Below are positions 44,579 through 56,906 of a stretch of 64,000 nucleotides of DNA, piece by piece. Where the stretch lies: NCBI GenBank assembly GCA_004335835.1, contig RWJK01001719.1, positions 62,001-126,000 on the forward strand. Direction: 5' to 3'. The translations under genes were made by a program, and so were the position numbers. This DNA is from Scenedesmus sp. ARA3 (lineage: Eukaryota; Chlorophyta; Chlorophyceae; Sphaeropleales; Scenedesmaceae). The notes beneath the pieces were generated by a model. It had not been told where the DNA came from. It saw nothing but the letters and a program-made list of their open reading frames with translations, and searched no databases. The stretch's first letter is position 1; each line of letters opens with the position of its first letter.

Positions 44579-47500
44579 ATGCTTTCGGACACGCTACTGG
44601 ACAGCTTCAGGTGCGCACTCGTGCAAGGCCACGAATGATGCTGAATTCATGGAGCTTCGAAGCTGCAGCTTGCTTTCCTCGTAAAAGTATAGAACAGGTT
44701 GTAGTGTACGCTGTGCACGTCAGCTTCAGCAGAACCTGTAGGAGTTAATAGCAGGTTTGGCTGCTGTTGCTTGCTGCCTTGTAGCCAAGCAGGCATGATG
44801 CCAGTGATGGCTGGCCGTGGGTGGTATCTTTACGGCCCCAAACCACAGAAGCACACACATGCCTTTTGAATTGCAAGATTGCTCATGGTCTTGGCAGTGC
44901 ATGTTCCCTGCACTCACAAATGCACCTGGCCACCTGCGCCGGCTGCTGCACCATGACATGTGTGGCTTCCACCACACATGGGCTTCTGCGGGCATACTGC
45001 CAACCTGTGAAGCACAATTTCCGACAGTATCATGAGAGTCTGGCTGTGATGTATTGTCTGCTGTGTTTCATGTTTCCTGCAGGCCAACGACGCACCTGCG
45101 CAGGACAGGCCTCACAGCTAGGGTTGCGCAGTTCCGGCCAGTCACAGGCAGTGGAGACCCTAGTGACCTAGAGATTGGGAGCTTCAGCAGCATTGACCCG
45201 CAGACACTTGGCAGCAGCAGTAGCAGCAGCCCTGTGGATGCAGCAGCAGCAGGACTCAATGGCACAGGCCAGGCCGAAGCATTGAGCAGTGCAGACAGGG
45301 TAGCTCAGGTAGTGCAGCAGGAGCTTGCACGCAGGCAGCTCGAAGAGCTGTATGCAGCTGAGCACCAGCAGCAGCAGCACCACAGCAGCACTCCACAGCA
45401 GCAGCAGCGGCATCGCTTGCAGGATGAGCTGCCCAGCAGGGACTACTCGTCCCCTGCTGACGACGAGCTGCTGCCGCTGCTTGCAGACGCTGCCGCCCAC
45501 CCCATCAGCAGCCACGACCAGCAGCAGCAGCAGCAGCAACACCATGCAGTGCAGGTGCCACTGCAGGAGCAGCAGCAGCAGCAGGGCAGCAGCCATGCTG
45601 CCGCAGCCGCGGCTGCAGGCGCAGCAGCGGCTGCACCTGCTGACGCTGCGGGTCCGGCCATGATGTCTGGCGGCATCCCTCGCAGCATCTTTGTGCTGAG
45701 CATGGTCACCATGGCGCTCACCTCTGCCAGCTGCGTGTTCAACACGCTGCTGCCCATCTACATGGTCACGGAGCTGAAGATGACCATGCGCACCATGGGC
45801 ATGTTTGAGGGTGCGTGGTTGCACGTGTGTTACTTAGCCAGCCAGCCACTGAATGCACATGCTGCTGCTGGTAGCTATGAGTCGGCCGTGCCTGGCAGGT
45901 TCTTAGCAGTGCATGGCGGTTGCATCAGATTTTGTGTGTGCTGGTCCGGTGGCGGCTCTGACACCAGCTTGTCTTTCATCTCGCATGGATTCATCGAGCT
46001 GCGCATAGACGTGCTTCTGCATGCACTCCAAGGCACACAGCTGTGCAGGAGTGGCCCGGTTCTCACTGACTTTCTCATTCAACAACTTGCCGTGTGTCCT
46101 GCAGGCATGCTGGAGGCTTTCAGCTACGTGGTGCGCATGTTCAGCGGCGTCATCAGCGACCGCATGACCTCGCGCAAGGCAGCCATCACAGCCGGGTTTG
46201 TGATGGGCGCCGCCGCCAAGTTTGGCATGAGCTTCGCCACCAGCACGGTGCAGCTGTTCATGACCAAGGCGGTGGACAGGCTGGGCAACGGCGTGCAGGT
46301 GCGCGGCTGGGCGATACAGCGGGCTTGTTGCATTGCCTGCTACATGTGTGGGTGCCTTGTGAGTTTGCATGCTGACTGTGCTGGGGACGGCTATGTCGAC
46401 AGAGCACGCTTTAGATCTGCTTGGGGGCATTGCATCATGTGCTTAGCTATGGTGGCTGCTGTCCGAACACTGCGCTGCAGGCTGCGCCGCGTGATGCGCT
46501 GATCGGCGACTTATCCCCCAGCACCAGCCGCTCGGCGTGCTTCGGCTTTGCGCAGTCGATGCGCAAGTGGGGCAGCTTCATGGGCGCCGGGCTGGCGTTT
46601 GCGCTGATGAAGGCCAGCGACAACAACTACAGGGCCATCTTCCTGCTGGCATCAGGTGCGCGCTCTCATGAGCAGCAGCAGCAGTGGGAAATTGGCCTGT
46701 AGTTGCTGTGTGGCAGCGTGTGCTGTTACTGCAGCATGGGCGGAGTGAAGGCAGCGTGTGACAGGCTTTGGTGTTTGATTTCTATGCAATTGTCGAGCCT
46801 TGCATCTACGGGCCTTGACTGACCAACATGTGTGCCTGCTGCCCTATGTTTGTGTTTGCCTGTGCAGCTGTGTCTGCGCTGAGCACCATTGCGTTTGTGA
46901 CGCTGGTGCCTGCTCACGCCAACACCAACAGCAGCAGCAGCAAAGCTGCCGCAGCAGCAGCAGCTCGCACGTCTCAGCAGGAGCAACAGCAGCAACAGCA
47001 GCAGCAGCAGCACCCGCTGCGGCAGCGGCAGCCGCACGCGTTGTCAGCTGCGGCAGCGCCCAGCAGCAGCACCGCAGAGCCTAGCAGCAGCAGCAGCAGC
47101 GCGAGTGGGCTGCAGCAGTGGATGGAGACCGCCGCGCAGTTCATGCGCGACGTGCGCAGCATGGGTGTGGACTTCTACCGCACATTGTCTGTCATTGCGC
47201 TGTACGGCCTCGGCCACATCAATGAGTCTCTGCTGGAGGCCCGGGCAATCGAGGTTGGGTTCGGCAAGGCTGAGTCAACTCTGGTAGTAGCGCTGCTGTG
47301 CTTTTCCGTGTTCCTGTGTGCCTACCCGCTGGGCAAGCTGGATGACAAGTATGGCCATGCCACCACGTTTGCGCTGGGTATGGCGGCGCTGGTGGCAGGT
47401 GACCTTGTGCTGCTGTTCAGCGGGCAGTGGCCGTGGGCGGTGTTTGTGGCGTGCGGCTTCTGGGGTGCGCACTGGGCAGTGGTGCAAGGCCCCATGCTGA

Positions 47501-47790
47501 GTGCTGTGGTGGGCATGGCGCCGCCACACCTTAAGGGCACCGCCTTTGGCATCTTCTACACCATGATGGCGCTGGTGGCCATGGCAGCAAACACCATGTT
47601 TGGCAGCATCTGGCACGCGCACTCGGCGACCGCCGCGTTTGCGCTGAGCGCGGGCATCATCGCGGTCACGATGCTGCTGACGCCGCTGCTGCTGCCGGAG
47701 AGCGCGAAGCGGGGCCGGCATGTGGCGGCTGCAGCGGCCAAGGGCAGCGGCGGTGCAGGCAGCGGCGGCTTGAAGCCTGCTGCTGCTTGA
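44579..47790 (+). CDS. Major facilitator superfamily (MFS) transporter
   Basis: Secondary carrier with twelve expected membrane helices; substrate unknown. Exons 44579-44610, 45083-45810, 46105-46298, 46481-46655 and 46868-47790 (TGA) give 683 residues. The short first exon (MLSDTLLDSFR) was chosen because its AG|GTGCGC donor gives the phase needed at 45083. A long Gln/Ser/Ala-rich N-terminal tail precedes the first helix (ALTSASCVFNTLLPIYMV). GVISDRMTSRKAAI is MFS motif A, and VDRLGNGVQ with APRDALIGDLSP is the DRxGKGxRxAPRDALI signature of a bacterial-like MFS group. A Gln/Ser-rich central loop separates the halves, and the second half has LGKLDDKYGHATT in the equivalent motif position. The bacterial-like signature suggests an old plastid or bacterial origin. 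Subcellular site is not determined. Confidence 0.85.
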
Positions 47791-50722
47791 TGATGATGCA
47801 GGGTGCCGGTCTATTCTGGCGCGCTCTGGTGTGCTGCCGCGCATGCGTGCAAGGCACGTGTGTCTGACTGCTCAGTATCATGTGGCACATGCTGCATGTG
47901 ACTCGTGGCTGAGGTACCTGTTGGCGAATGAATAGCATCCTGCTGTCTTGCTGCATGCGGTGGCAGGGTGTTGTGTGCTGTCCAGGCTCTTTGCGCGCTG
48001 CCCGCAGCGCGGTATTCCAGGACCGCTGTTGCCTTTGACGTCTCCTTTGTATATTGAGTGGACTGTTACATTGACAGGCACAGGTCAGCAGCCAGCCTCA
48101 TCTGTACGTGCCAGGAATTGCGTGCGTGTGTTTGTGTGTGAGCGTAGGTGCCAGTCACATGTCTGTGGCGGCTGCATTTTTTCATGTTTCATCTGCTGGG
48201 GTGTCTGCGCTCGTCAGCGTGCGTAGCCTCGAGTTGTGAGTTGCCATCACCCGAGCAAGGGGCTGGCTGCGCAAGCATGCCGCCCCTTGCCTCCGGTGCT
48301 GCACAACCCTTGTTGCTGCATCATGCACAGCAACTGCGGGTAAGCGAGAGTGTTCTGCTCTTTACGGCATGGTGCTGCTCTGTCAATGCTTGTGGCTGGA
48401 TGCGGCGCTTGCAGCTTTGGTTGACATTGCAGCTTTGGTTGACATACAGGATGGTTGGTTGCCTTCTAGCCCTTTGCATCTGCCTGGTGGGCTTGGTGTT
48501 TGGGTAGATGCTGCTTCAGTCTAGCCTAGCCCTCCCTCGTGCTGCTGTTGCAGCACCGCAATGATGTTAACCGCAGAGCCTGTGGGATTATGTTGCACTT
48601 GTAGTGGTGCATGATTGCGCATGCGCGTCGCATTGGCTGCCATGCTGTCAGGGTAGGGACGGCTGCTGCGGCTTGTGCCGCACCGGGCTCAGCATATGCA
48701 GCAGTTGGTGCTCAGAGTCTGGTGTTATATGGCTGTTGCTTGCTAGTGTAGCATGATGAATCTCGTTTTCGCAGCGGTATTTTTCCTACGTACCTGCTAT
48801 CGCTGCTGTCTCTTACTCTTACTCTTAAACTATACCGTGTCTGTGAGGTTTGGCAGCATTGCAGGATGTGTGTTTGGTTGACTTCTTTCTTCGTAGCAGC
48901 GGTGCTTCTGTAGACGTGCTCAGGCTGAGAGTGCCTTGTGTGCGTGCAATCAGCTGGTTCTGATGTGGGATGATGCATCGCTTGTTGCCCTGAAGAGCAG
49001 TGTACATGATTGACCTGGGCAGATGATGGTTGCAGGACTTGACGGTACGGTCTGCTTGTGCTGCATTGTCTGGGGTGTTGGCAGGTTGTGTGCAGCTGAC
49101 AGCGATTCAGCTTCTGTGCTGGGGAGGGTTGCCTGCTGTAGTATGGCAGCAGTGTTGCAGAATTGCTTTGCTGTGCACTTCAGTGCTGGTGCTCGTCAAC
49201 TGGAAGGCCTATTGCTCCTTACCCAGATCCTGTTTGCGTCTCTGCTGCATCCTGGGCAGTTTTGGAATGCCTTCTGAATCATCTGGTGGCGCTGACAGCC
49301 TTGTTGGCACGTTTGGGCATTGGAGAATGGATTGTCAGCTCTTGACTAGCACGAGTCGAGTGATGACGATGGTCATGTGTCACCACAGAGTGGCTAGAAT
49401 GCATGAACTGTTGTGGCAGTTTCTGTACGGTATCGCTCTGTACAGGCGCACATGCAACTCATCTCTTAGTGCACATGGTTGAAGCTGTCCATATGTTTGG
49501 GCTTTGTAACATACCACATGACTCCGTGATTGCATATGCAAGTTTCGTTCAGGCGTCTCATGAATGTGCTTGCTGTTCATGCAGCAGGTTCATGACCAGA
49601 TCTTCGGCTAGATGCTTACTGACGAAATATCGCTGCGCATGCAGCACACTGGCAGCACAGAACGTATATAAATCTCTATAAGTATCGTTTTTGACCGATG
49701 TTATAGCTGACGGTCGTAACCAACAGGCGTTTTCCCACGTAACGCCCCGGCAGTAGCAGCAGCACAGAGGAGCATGACGATCCCTGCCTTCACGGCCTTA
49801 CCAGCGCTACAGATGAATAACAACTGAGTAAGAAAACAGATGGGATACTTTTGAGCCAACTGAAAGTGGGTAAATGCGTCAAAAAGTCGAGTGACAGGCG
49901 CTACACACCTGAGCTACACCCTAAAGGCTCGTTGAAGACGCCGACGCCCGACTTGCCTTGCTCAGTTTGTTGCAAAACTGTTGTTGGTTGTGGCTTTTTA
50001 TTGAATGCGTGGCAGTGCTTTACAGCCCGCCCCTGCTAGTTGCAACTGCTGCCAGAACTCATGCGTTAAAGATTGATCTGGTCTTTAATTTGGTGCTGGA
50101 CTTTGAGCGAGCCGCGGTTGCGCTGCTCGAGCAGAGAGATACACTATGCTTCAGTCGGGTGGGTGCTCCTGTCCCGCTCGATCCGTGAATGCTGCACGCA
50201 AAACGTAATCTGTAAGCAAAATTGAAGTCGTTCGTCGCGCGTTGCAGGGGCTGACTTGCGAGCTGGCACCAGCCAGCGGCAGGGCTGGTTCACTACTCAG
50301 GTACATACACTGCAGTTGCCTACTCGTCGTGGGGTTATCAAGCATAGGCATGATGCTCAGGGGATTTATCTCGTTGAACACGCAGCAGCAACAATGTGGC
50401 CAGGATTGGCACTGCAAAAGCAGTCCTGCACTACAGCAGCAGCCCTGAACAGCACCCTGCATGATCTTTGTGCCAGCAGCAGGGCACTGTGTTGTCACTT
50501 GCAAGGGTATCGTATGACATATACTGACACATTATGCATGCAGAATATGCAATGCTGGGCAGCACATACAGATGACGAACCGTTTGTGTGACAGCTGCTG
50601 CCGCGCCCATGTATGCTAGGACCGCTGGGCATGCTCTGTTGGACGGTTGAGCATCGTGGAGGACTTCCACCACTTCATTCCAGGCAGCTCAGCTGCCTAT
50701 GTGTTTGTGTGTTTCCTTGCAG
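47791..50722. other. Intergenic: MFS 3' UTR and 5' region of the KAS gene
   Basis: Nearly 3 kb without a supported gene. A short tandem repeat at about 48410-48450 repeats GCAGCTTTGGTTGACAT twice. A TATATAAA near 49665 could serve a promoter. The first exon (start codon) of the KAS gene should lie in the right part of this stretch but I could not identify it. Confidence 0.5.
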
Positions 50723-53700
50723 AGCCCCCGCCTAGGCAGCAGCAGACGAGGCAGGGCTGCACGGCTAGTAGTGACAGCTGCACACAAGGCTGCAGTGAGT
50801 GGCCCGCAGGCAGCATGCGTTGACAGCAGGAGCAGTAGTGACAGCAGCAGCAGCAGTGGATTGAACAGCAGCAGGTGGTACCTTCACCTTGTGTATGAGA
50901 GTAGTTGCGCTGCACTCGCTGAAGCAGCAAAATGGGCAGCGCAGAATCCTGGAACAGAAGTGGCAGCTTGACATGGCCAAGCAACTGGCAGTGGCCTATG
51001 GCAGCCTGCAGGCACAGCTTGCAGGAGTTGGGCTAGAGTCTGCATGTGCAAATGGTCTGGCTGCTTGCACGGCACACACCTGCACATGTGCTTGCACCGG
51101 TGACAATTCAGCTGTTGGCTGTTGGCAGTTGACTGCAAGCATGCTGTCAAGCCAGGCTGTAATGCAACTGACATTGACAGACTGACATTGACAGACTTGC
51201 CCGGGCGACTCTGATTGAAACCATAACTATTGAAGGAAAATGGGTCCATTTGCGCTGCTTGTGCCCTTGCAGGACGGCAGCAGCAGACGTGTTGTGGTGA
51301 CAGGCATGGGGCTGGTTTCACCTCTAGGGCACGAGGTGAGGCAGAGCGGCACTTGCAGGAAACTTGCAGGAAACTTGCGGGAAATTTGCAGGAAGGAGGT
51401 TGTGCGGAAGCTGACAACATCAGCCCCTGCATCCAACCAACAGGCAGCTGCAACATTGCAATAGTACCGCTCGGAAACAGCAGCGTTTGCACTTTTTGCA
51501 ATGTGCTGCACTGATGCTAGTAGCATCAGCTGAAATCACCTGCCACAGCTATCACTGCGCAGCAGCAGCAACCTCAACACCGCTCTGCTTATTATGATGC
51601 TGCCTAATGCTGCGGTATTTGTGGTATTGCAGCACGATGAGTTCTACAACAACTTGCTTGCGGGCAAGAGCGGCATTACAGAAATCAGCACGTTTGATGC
51701 GTCACAATTCACAACGCGCTTTGCTGGCGAAGTCAAGGTGCGCACCCAAACCAGACGGCATGACACGTTCAGCAGCTGCATTGCTACCATGCCTGTGCCA
51801 CCTATTTGCTCCCTGCCGTGGTGTTATGCCATTCCAGCGTCTTCTTTGACGCGCTTGCTGCTGTGACTGTGTTGTCAACGCATGCGCCTGGATCCCTGCT
51901 GCCAACATCTGCAGCACTGTTCTCAATGCTGTACCTGCAACTGTGCATGCCTCATGTGCTGCTGCTGCTGCTGCTGCCGACTTCTTCCTGCTGCTGCTGC
52001 TGCTGCTGCAGACGCTTGACACGGAGGGCTACATCGCCAAGAAGATGGAGCGGCGCCTGGACAAGTCCATCAAGTTTGTGCTGGTCAGCGGCAAGAAGGC
52101 GCTGGCAGATGCAGGGCTGGACTGGCAGGGGCAGGACATCAAGGTGAGGCGCAACTGCAGCTTCTAGCACTGGTGCAGGTTTGACCACCTGCAGGCACGG
52201 CAGCTGTGAACAAGAATGGCTGCTTTTGCCAGTAAGCGCTGCTCTGAGCAAGCGGCACTGCTTTGACCAGCACAGGCTGTGGCAGCATGCATGGGCTGGG
52301 CTTGTGGCCGCGCTGCTGGGTAAATGAGAGGAGCAACAGTACAGTTGGTCTCAAACAGCATGCACTTGCAGCAAGCCAGCAGCAGCTGCTCTGGCGCTAC
52401 GTACAGAGAGGTACTAAGAAAGATGTGTTGCAAGGATGCAACTTTGATCCTTCCATTCGTAGTGCGACCTTTGCACGAAGCTTAGGACATCAGCTGGGCC
52501 TGCCTGCCCTGGTCATTGTTTGCAGGAGCTGGACAAGGCCCGCTGCGGCATCCTCATAGGCAGCGCGTTTGGCGGCATGCAGACCTTTGCAACCGCAGTA
52601 GAGGCGCTGGAGCTGCAGAGTGAGCTGCAACAGTTGCTTTCGTAGCCGTTAGAGGCTGGCACAGTCACCGATTCGCAGAATCAGGCGTGGCGCAGCAACT
52701 GACAGTATAGCTGCAGCAGGCTATCACTCCGCCACCAGCAGTAGGGGCGCCAGCATTGATCAGGCCGGCCAGCAGTCTATGCACGCCTCATGTCCACCAC
52801 TGTGACTGACAGCGTATCACCTGCAGCATGCACAGTGCCTGTGTCACTGTTCTGGTCTGTTTTACCACTGACAGAGCCACTTGCCTGGCACATGGTCCTT
52901 TCCTGCAGGCTTCAAGAAGATGAACCCCTTCTGCATTCCATTTGCCATCACCAACATGTCTGGCGCACTGCTGGCCATGGACATTGGATTCATGGGGCCA
53001 AACTACGCCATCAACACCGCCTGCGCCACGGGCAACTACTGCATAACCAACGCAGCAGACCACATTGCGCGCGGCGACGCAGACCTGATGCTGGCAGGGT
53101 CAGCTGATGCCGCGGTGATTCCAAGTGGAATTGGAGGGTTCATTGCGTGCAAGGCGCTCAGCAAGAGGAATGACGACCCGCAGTCAGCAAGCAGGCCGTG
53201 GGACCGGGAGCGCGACGGCTTCGTGATGGGCGAGGGCGCAGGTGCGTTAGTAACATGTTAGTATTGTGTTAGCCACATGTCACAATTGTTGCATGACATG
53301 CTGTGTGCTGAGAGGAATCCACAGGCTGGTTCACGCAACAATGCGCGTAACAGAATTCTTCACTTTTCCCCCACGACCGCAGGCGTGCTGGTGCTGGAGG
53401 AGCTGGAGCACGCCAGAACATGATGTTGTATTCACAATGAACGATCTGTGCAAATGCAACTACTCTTGAATTGCACATCTGCAGGCGTGCTGGTGCTGGA
53501 GGAGCTGGAGCACGCCGTGGCGCGTGGCGCGCGCATCTACGCGGAGTACGTGGGCGGCGCCTTCACCTGCGACGCGCACCACATGACGGAGCCGCAGCCC
53601 GAGGGCAGGGGCGTGGCGCTGTGCATCAACCGCGCACTGGCGTCAGCAGGTGCGTGCTGTGTACTTGTTCCTGCAGCCGCAGGTGTAGCTGCGATCAAGT

Positions 53701-54700
53701 TGCGGCATAAGTAGCAACGGTCGATTGAGAAGTCATGTGTGCATGTGGGAATGATGATTGTTGGGCGGCATTGGACCAGGCAGCTGCAGATGGGTTGGGT
53801 TCAACACAGCCCAGGATTCCTTCATTATGTATGGCTTATATGCTCCTGTTGTTCGTTCGCTGCTGCTGCTGCCGCCGCAGGCCTAGAAGCCAGCCAGGTG
53901 GACTACGTCAATGCACACGCCACCAGCACACCAGCAGGTGGGTAGGCTTCACACTGCTTGGTGTTTCTGCAATTGTACATGCTGACAAATCTCAGGCATT
54001 GTTTTCTGCAGCAACTACAAAACTGCGCAGCACTGCACCTCTACCGCAGCACACATGTTGTCACTGGTCGCCCGCAGCAACTAAAGACATACAGCTGCAT
54101 TTGGCTGTCACTGTCCTCCGCTGCAACTTTCGCTTCCTTGCGTCCCGTTTTGCTCACCAATGTGGCCCGGCCCACACCCCGCCTGCCGCTGTGTCCCGGC
54201 CCGTCCCGCCAGGCGACATGGCGGAGTACCGCGCCATCCGCAGCGTGGTGGGCCATGACGGGCTGCGCATGAACAGCACCAAGTCCATGATCGGGCACCT
54301 GCTGGGAGGCGCGGGCGCAGTGGAGGCGGTGGCGACCATCAAGGCTATCCAGACAGGTGCGAATTGATGCGGTCTGCAGGCCTCATGCGGACAGCCTAAT
54401 CGTGTGTGCGACACAGTGGTTCTGGTGCCCAGTGTGTGTGAGTACTGCTTGCTAACCAGCCGGTCAGGTGGCATCACAATCTGTGCCTTGCTGTCCAGTA
54501 ATCAATAACGCGGCTGTGCGGTTGTGTTTGCAGGCTGGGTGCACCCCACCATCAACGTGAGCAGTCCTGAGGAGGGCGTGGACCCTGCGGTGGTGTGTGC
54601 GGGCGAGAAGCAGCAGCGCGACGTCAAGGTGGGCCTCAGCAACAGCTTCGGCTTCGGCGGCCACAACTCCTGCGTCATCTTCAAGAAGCATGAAGCGTGA
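50723..54700 (+). CDS. KAS1: 3-oxoacyl-[acyl-carrier-protein] synthase I, chloroplast type (start exon not found)
   Basis: Condensing enzyme of plastid fatty-acid synthesis. Exons 50723-50794 (basic transit-peptide-like end), 51273-51335, 51633-51737, 52012-52143, 52526-52619, 52909-53241, 53485-53649, 53881-53937, 54213-54356 and 54534-54700 (TGA) give 443 residues. Motifs: RRVVVTGMGLVSPLGHE at the mature start; the nucleophile Cys in [41 protein letters not shown] with the first catalytic His; KSMIGHLLGGAGAVEAVATI with Lys and second His; and SNSFGFGGHNSCV at the end. The blocks FCIPFAITNM and [15 protein letters not shown] resemble plant KAS I more than bacterial FabF. The start codon exon upstream of 50723 is missing from the model. 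The acceptor and start of the exon at 53485 are duplicated at 53381-53420. Confidence 0.92.
51345..51395 (+). repeat. Short tandem repeat after a KAS1 donor
   Basis: About four units of an 11-12-base motif (ACTTGCAGGAA) start 15 bases after the donor at 51336. Most units contain TTGCAGG, an acceptor-like sequence. Confidence 0.85.
51956..52011 (+). repeat. CTG tracts forming the 3' splice region of a KAS1 intron
   Basis: Two CTG runs, the second directly preceding the CAG acceptor at 52009-52011, the same arrangement as in SULP2 intron 3. Confidence 0.85.
53381..53421 (+). repeat. Copy of KAS1 exon acceptor and start
   Basis: GCAGGCGTGCTGGTGCTGGA followed by GGAGCTGGAGCACGCC is identical to the real exon start at 53481-53516. 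It lies 101 bases upstream with its own CCGCAG acceptor and then diverges into AT-rich intron. Confidence 0.92.
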
Positions 54701-56906
54701 TTGGAACTTCTGCACAAGGCAGCGACAGGTGCCTCCGGTCACGATGACTGATGCAGCAGCAGCAGCAGCACGCATGACGTGGGCGCTGCTCGACTGTACT
54801 GCTAGCACATGTTGCAGCGTCTGGCGGCTGCTGCGGTGCTGCCCGACCAAGGTAACTGCTTGGCAGCCGGCGTGGCTGTGCTGCTTACTGCTCCTGCTGG
54901 CAGCAGCAGGTGGCAGCATGCAATGCACAGGCATGCTGTTGCTGCGGGCGTCAGGAGTTTGCCGGTCTACTTTGGTTTGGAGGCGGTGACGCTGCAGTTT
55001 GTGATGTGAAGTGTGAAGCTGGCAGCAGCAGCAGCAAGTGCTGGCTGTGCCTGCACAGCATGCCAAGCCGTGACTGCTTGGCTGGCTGTGCAGCTTGCAG
55101 CACTGCAGCTGCTGCCAGTGGACAGGAGCTCAGTTGCACAGCCTGGCTTGCAGCAGCTGGGCACAGCTGCAGCACCATTTTGTCTGGTGGTACTTCAAGT
55201 GTGGGCAGGTGTAGGCTTGCAGTGCAGCACACGCTAGCAGTGTTTGAAGTTGCTGCTAGAGGAAGAGTGCAAGGCAGGCAGCTGTGCCATGGCAGTTGGC
55301 TGCGCCGCTAGTGCATGGAGTGGCACTGCATGCACGCCTTGCGTGTATGCGTAACTAGTGACACTCCAGGCCTGGAGTCATGTGTGCCACTGGCAGTTAC
55401 GCGACTTGTTGTGCAGGGTGTGAGGCACAACAGGGCTGTGGGTTCCGTGCCGATGGCAAGTAGCAGCCGTGCCTGCTGGCTCCGCAACTCGCACTTGTCA
55501 GGGAGGAGTGGTGGGCCCTGACGCAAGCCACATCAAGGCTTGATGGTGCTGCTGTGTCTTACTGCGCAGCATGCTATGCGGTGCTTGTGCTCTGCTTTCG
55601 CATCAACAGGGCAGCCAGGCTATGGCTGTGTTGCTGCAGATCCAGTGCTCTCTTGCACAGAAGTGTGTTTCTTGTGGCTTCTGTTGTGGGTGGGTCTGTA
55701 GCTTACAAACTTTGCAAGGCTGGGAATGAGCACTGCACAATGCAATGTAGGGCAGCAGTGTGGCACTGCTTGCAAATGGCAGGCAGCTGCAGCACATCAG
55801 CAAGCTTGCTGCTTAAGCCATGTTGCGGTGCGGAAGGCATTCTTGAGCTATTGCCATGCTGAGCAGATACTCTGATTGAACAGCACCATGCATGGGGGCC
55901 TGATGCCGCTGGGTTTCTTTCTGCATGTCTGTGATGGCATTGGGCTCCCAGGTGTGTTGTGGCACGCTGACCAGCGAAGTGCACACGCTGGAGAACCTTG
56001 CCAGCAGTTGACCTGCTGCTGCTGCCATTGCAGCGCTGCTAGCAGTAGGGAAGACCTATGGTGTTGGACGTTCTGTCTGGTTGTATAGTGGAACATGGTG
56101 GCAACTGCTGATGGTGCCTCAGCATGCCGAAGCAGGTCAGGCTCGCTTTGTAACAGAGCCAATGTTAACGCTGCGGCCGAGACGTGATGCAGATGCTTGG
56201 TTTTGAGCTTTGCTGCCGCTGTTGTGGACTCCACATCTGCGGCAGGTTGTGTGACGTGGGAACTCAGCTTCAACTGTTGCACGCGCTGTGCCAGTCCCTT
56301 TTGGTCCTAGAGCAGCGTATATGTCACACCGACACAGACCAACTTGCTTTGATTCTGGCACCGCGTGCTGTTGACAGCACAGCCTTCAAGGCTTGACTCC
56401 CTGTCAGGCTTGGATCATGAGATCCCAGTTCAGTCTCGCTTGTCTGTGCTTGATGCCAGCTCCATTGCCGCGTTCAAATGTAAATGCAAGTTTCATGCTG
56501 TATGAGCCGGCATTTCAGCCTTCGTTGAATCTTGCCACAAGGACGTCAAATCGTCTGCATGTTACACGGAGCACTATCCGGCACATCAAAGAGCTAGGCT
56601 TTACCTACCAGCCGGCACTCAAAAGCTACCCTATGAAGTGTTCGCTTCTGTATATTTCTAGTTGTATCGCCCTGAAGGATTGCACTCCCTGTTGGCGCCT
56701 CCCTGTCGCGCCTTCTCTTCTTGCGCCCATCTTTGAGCTGTCGCGCATTTCGGCCCATTGATAACGCACATAAAGCTACTATCAGCTGATCTAGTCTGTG
56801 TAGCACAGCTGTGTTTCATCAGCAGCGGCCACAATCGTCAAGTCGCAGTCTAGCCGATCGCCGGAAACCATCTCAGAGCCAACCCGTCGCCCTTTGACTG
56901 GTCGGA
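54701..56906. other. KAS1 3' UTR and intergenic region
   Basis: GCA/CTG-rich sequence with short Ala/Cys-rich open frames on both strands; none has recognisable features. TGTAA occurs at 56149-56153, far from the stop. Confidence 0.5.

Noticed and set aside
48712..49482. Short overlapping frames between MFS and KAS1
   Set aside because: Composition is Cys/Ser/Leu-rich on both strands, without domains, and no splice-consistent chain could be built.
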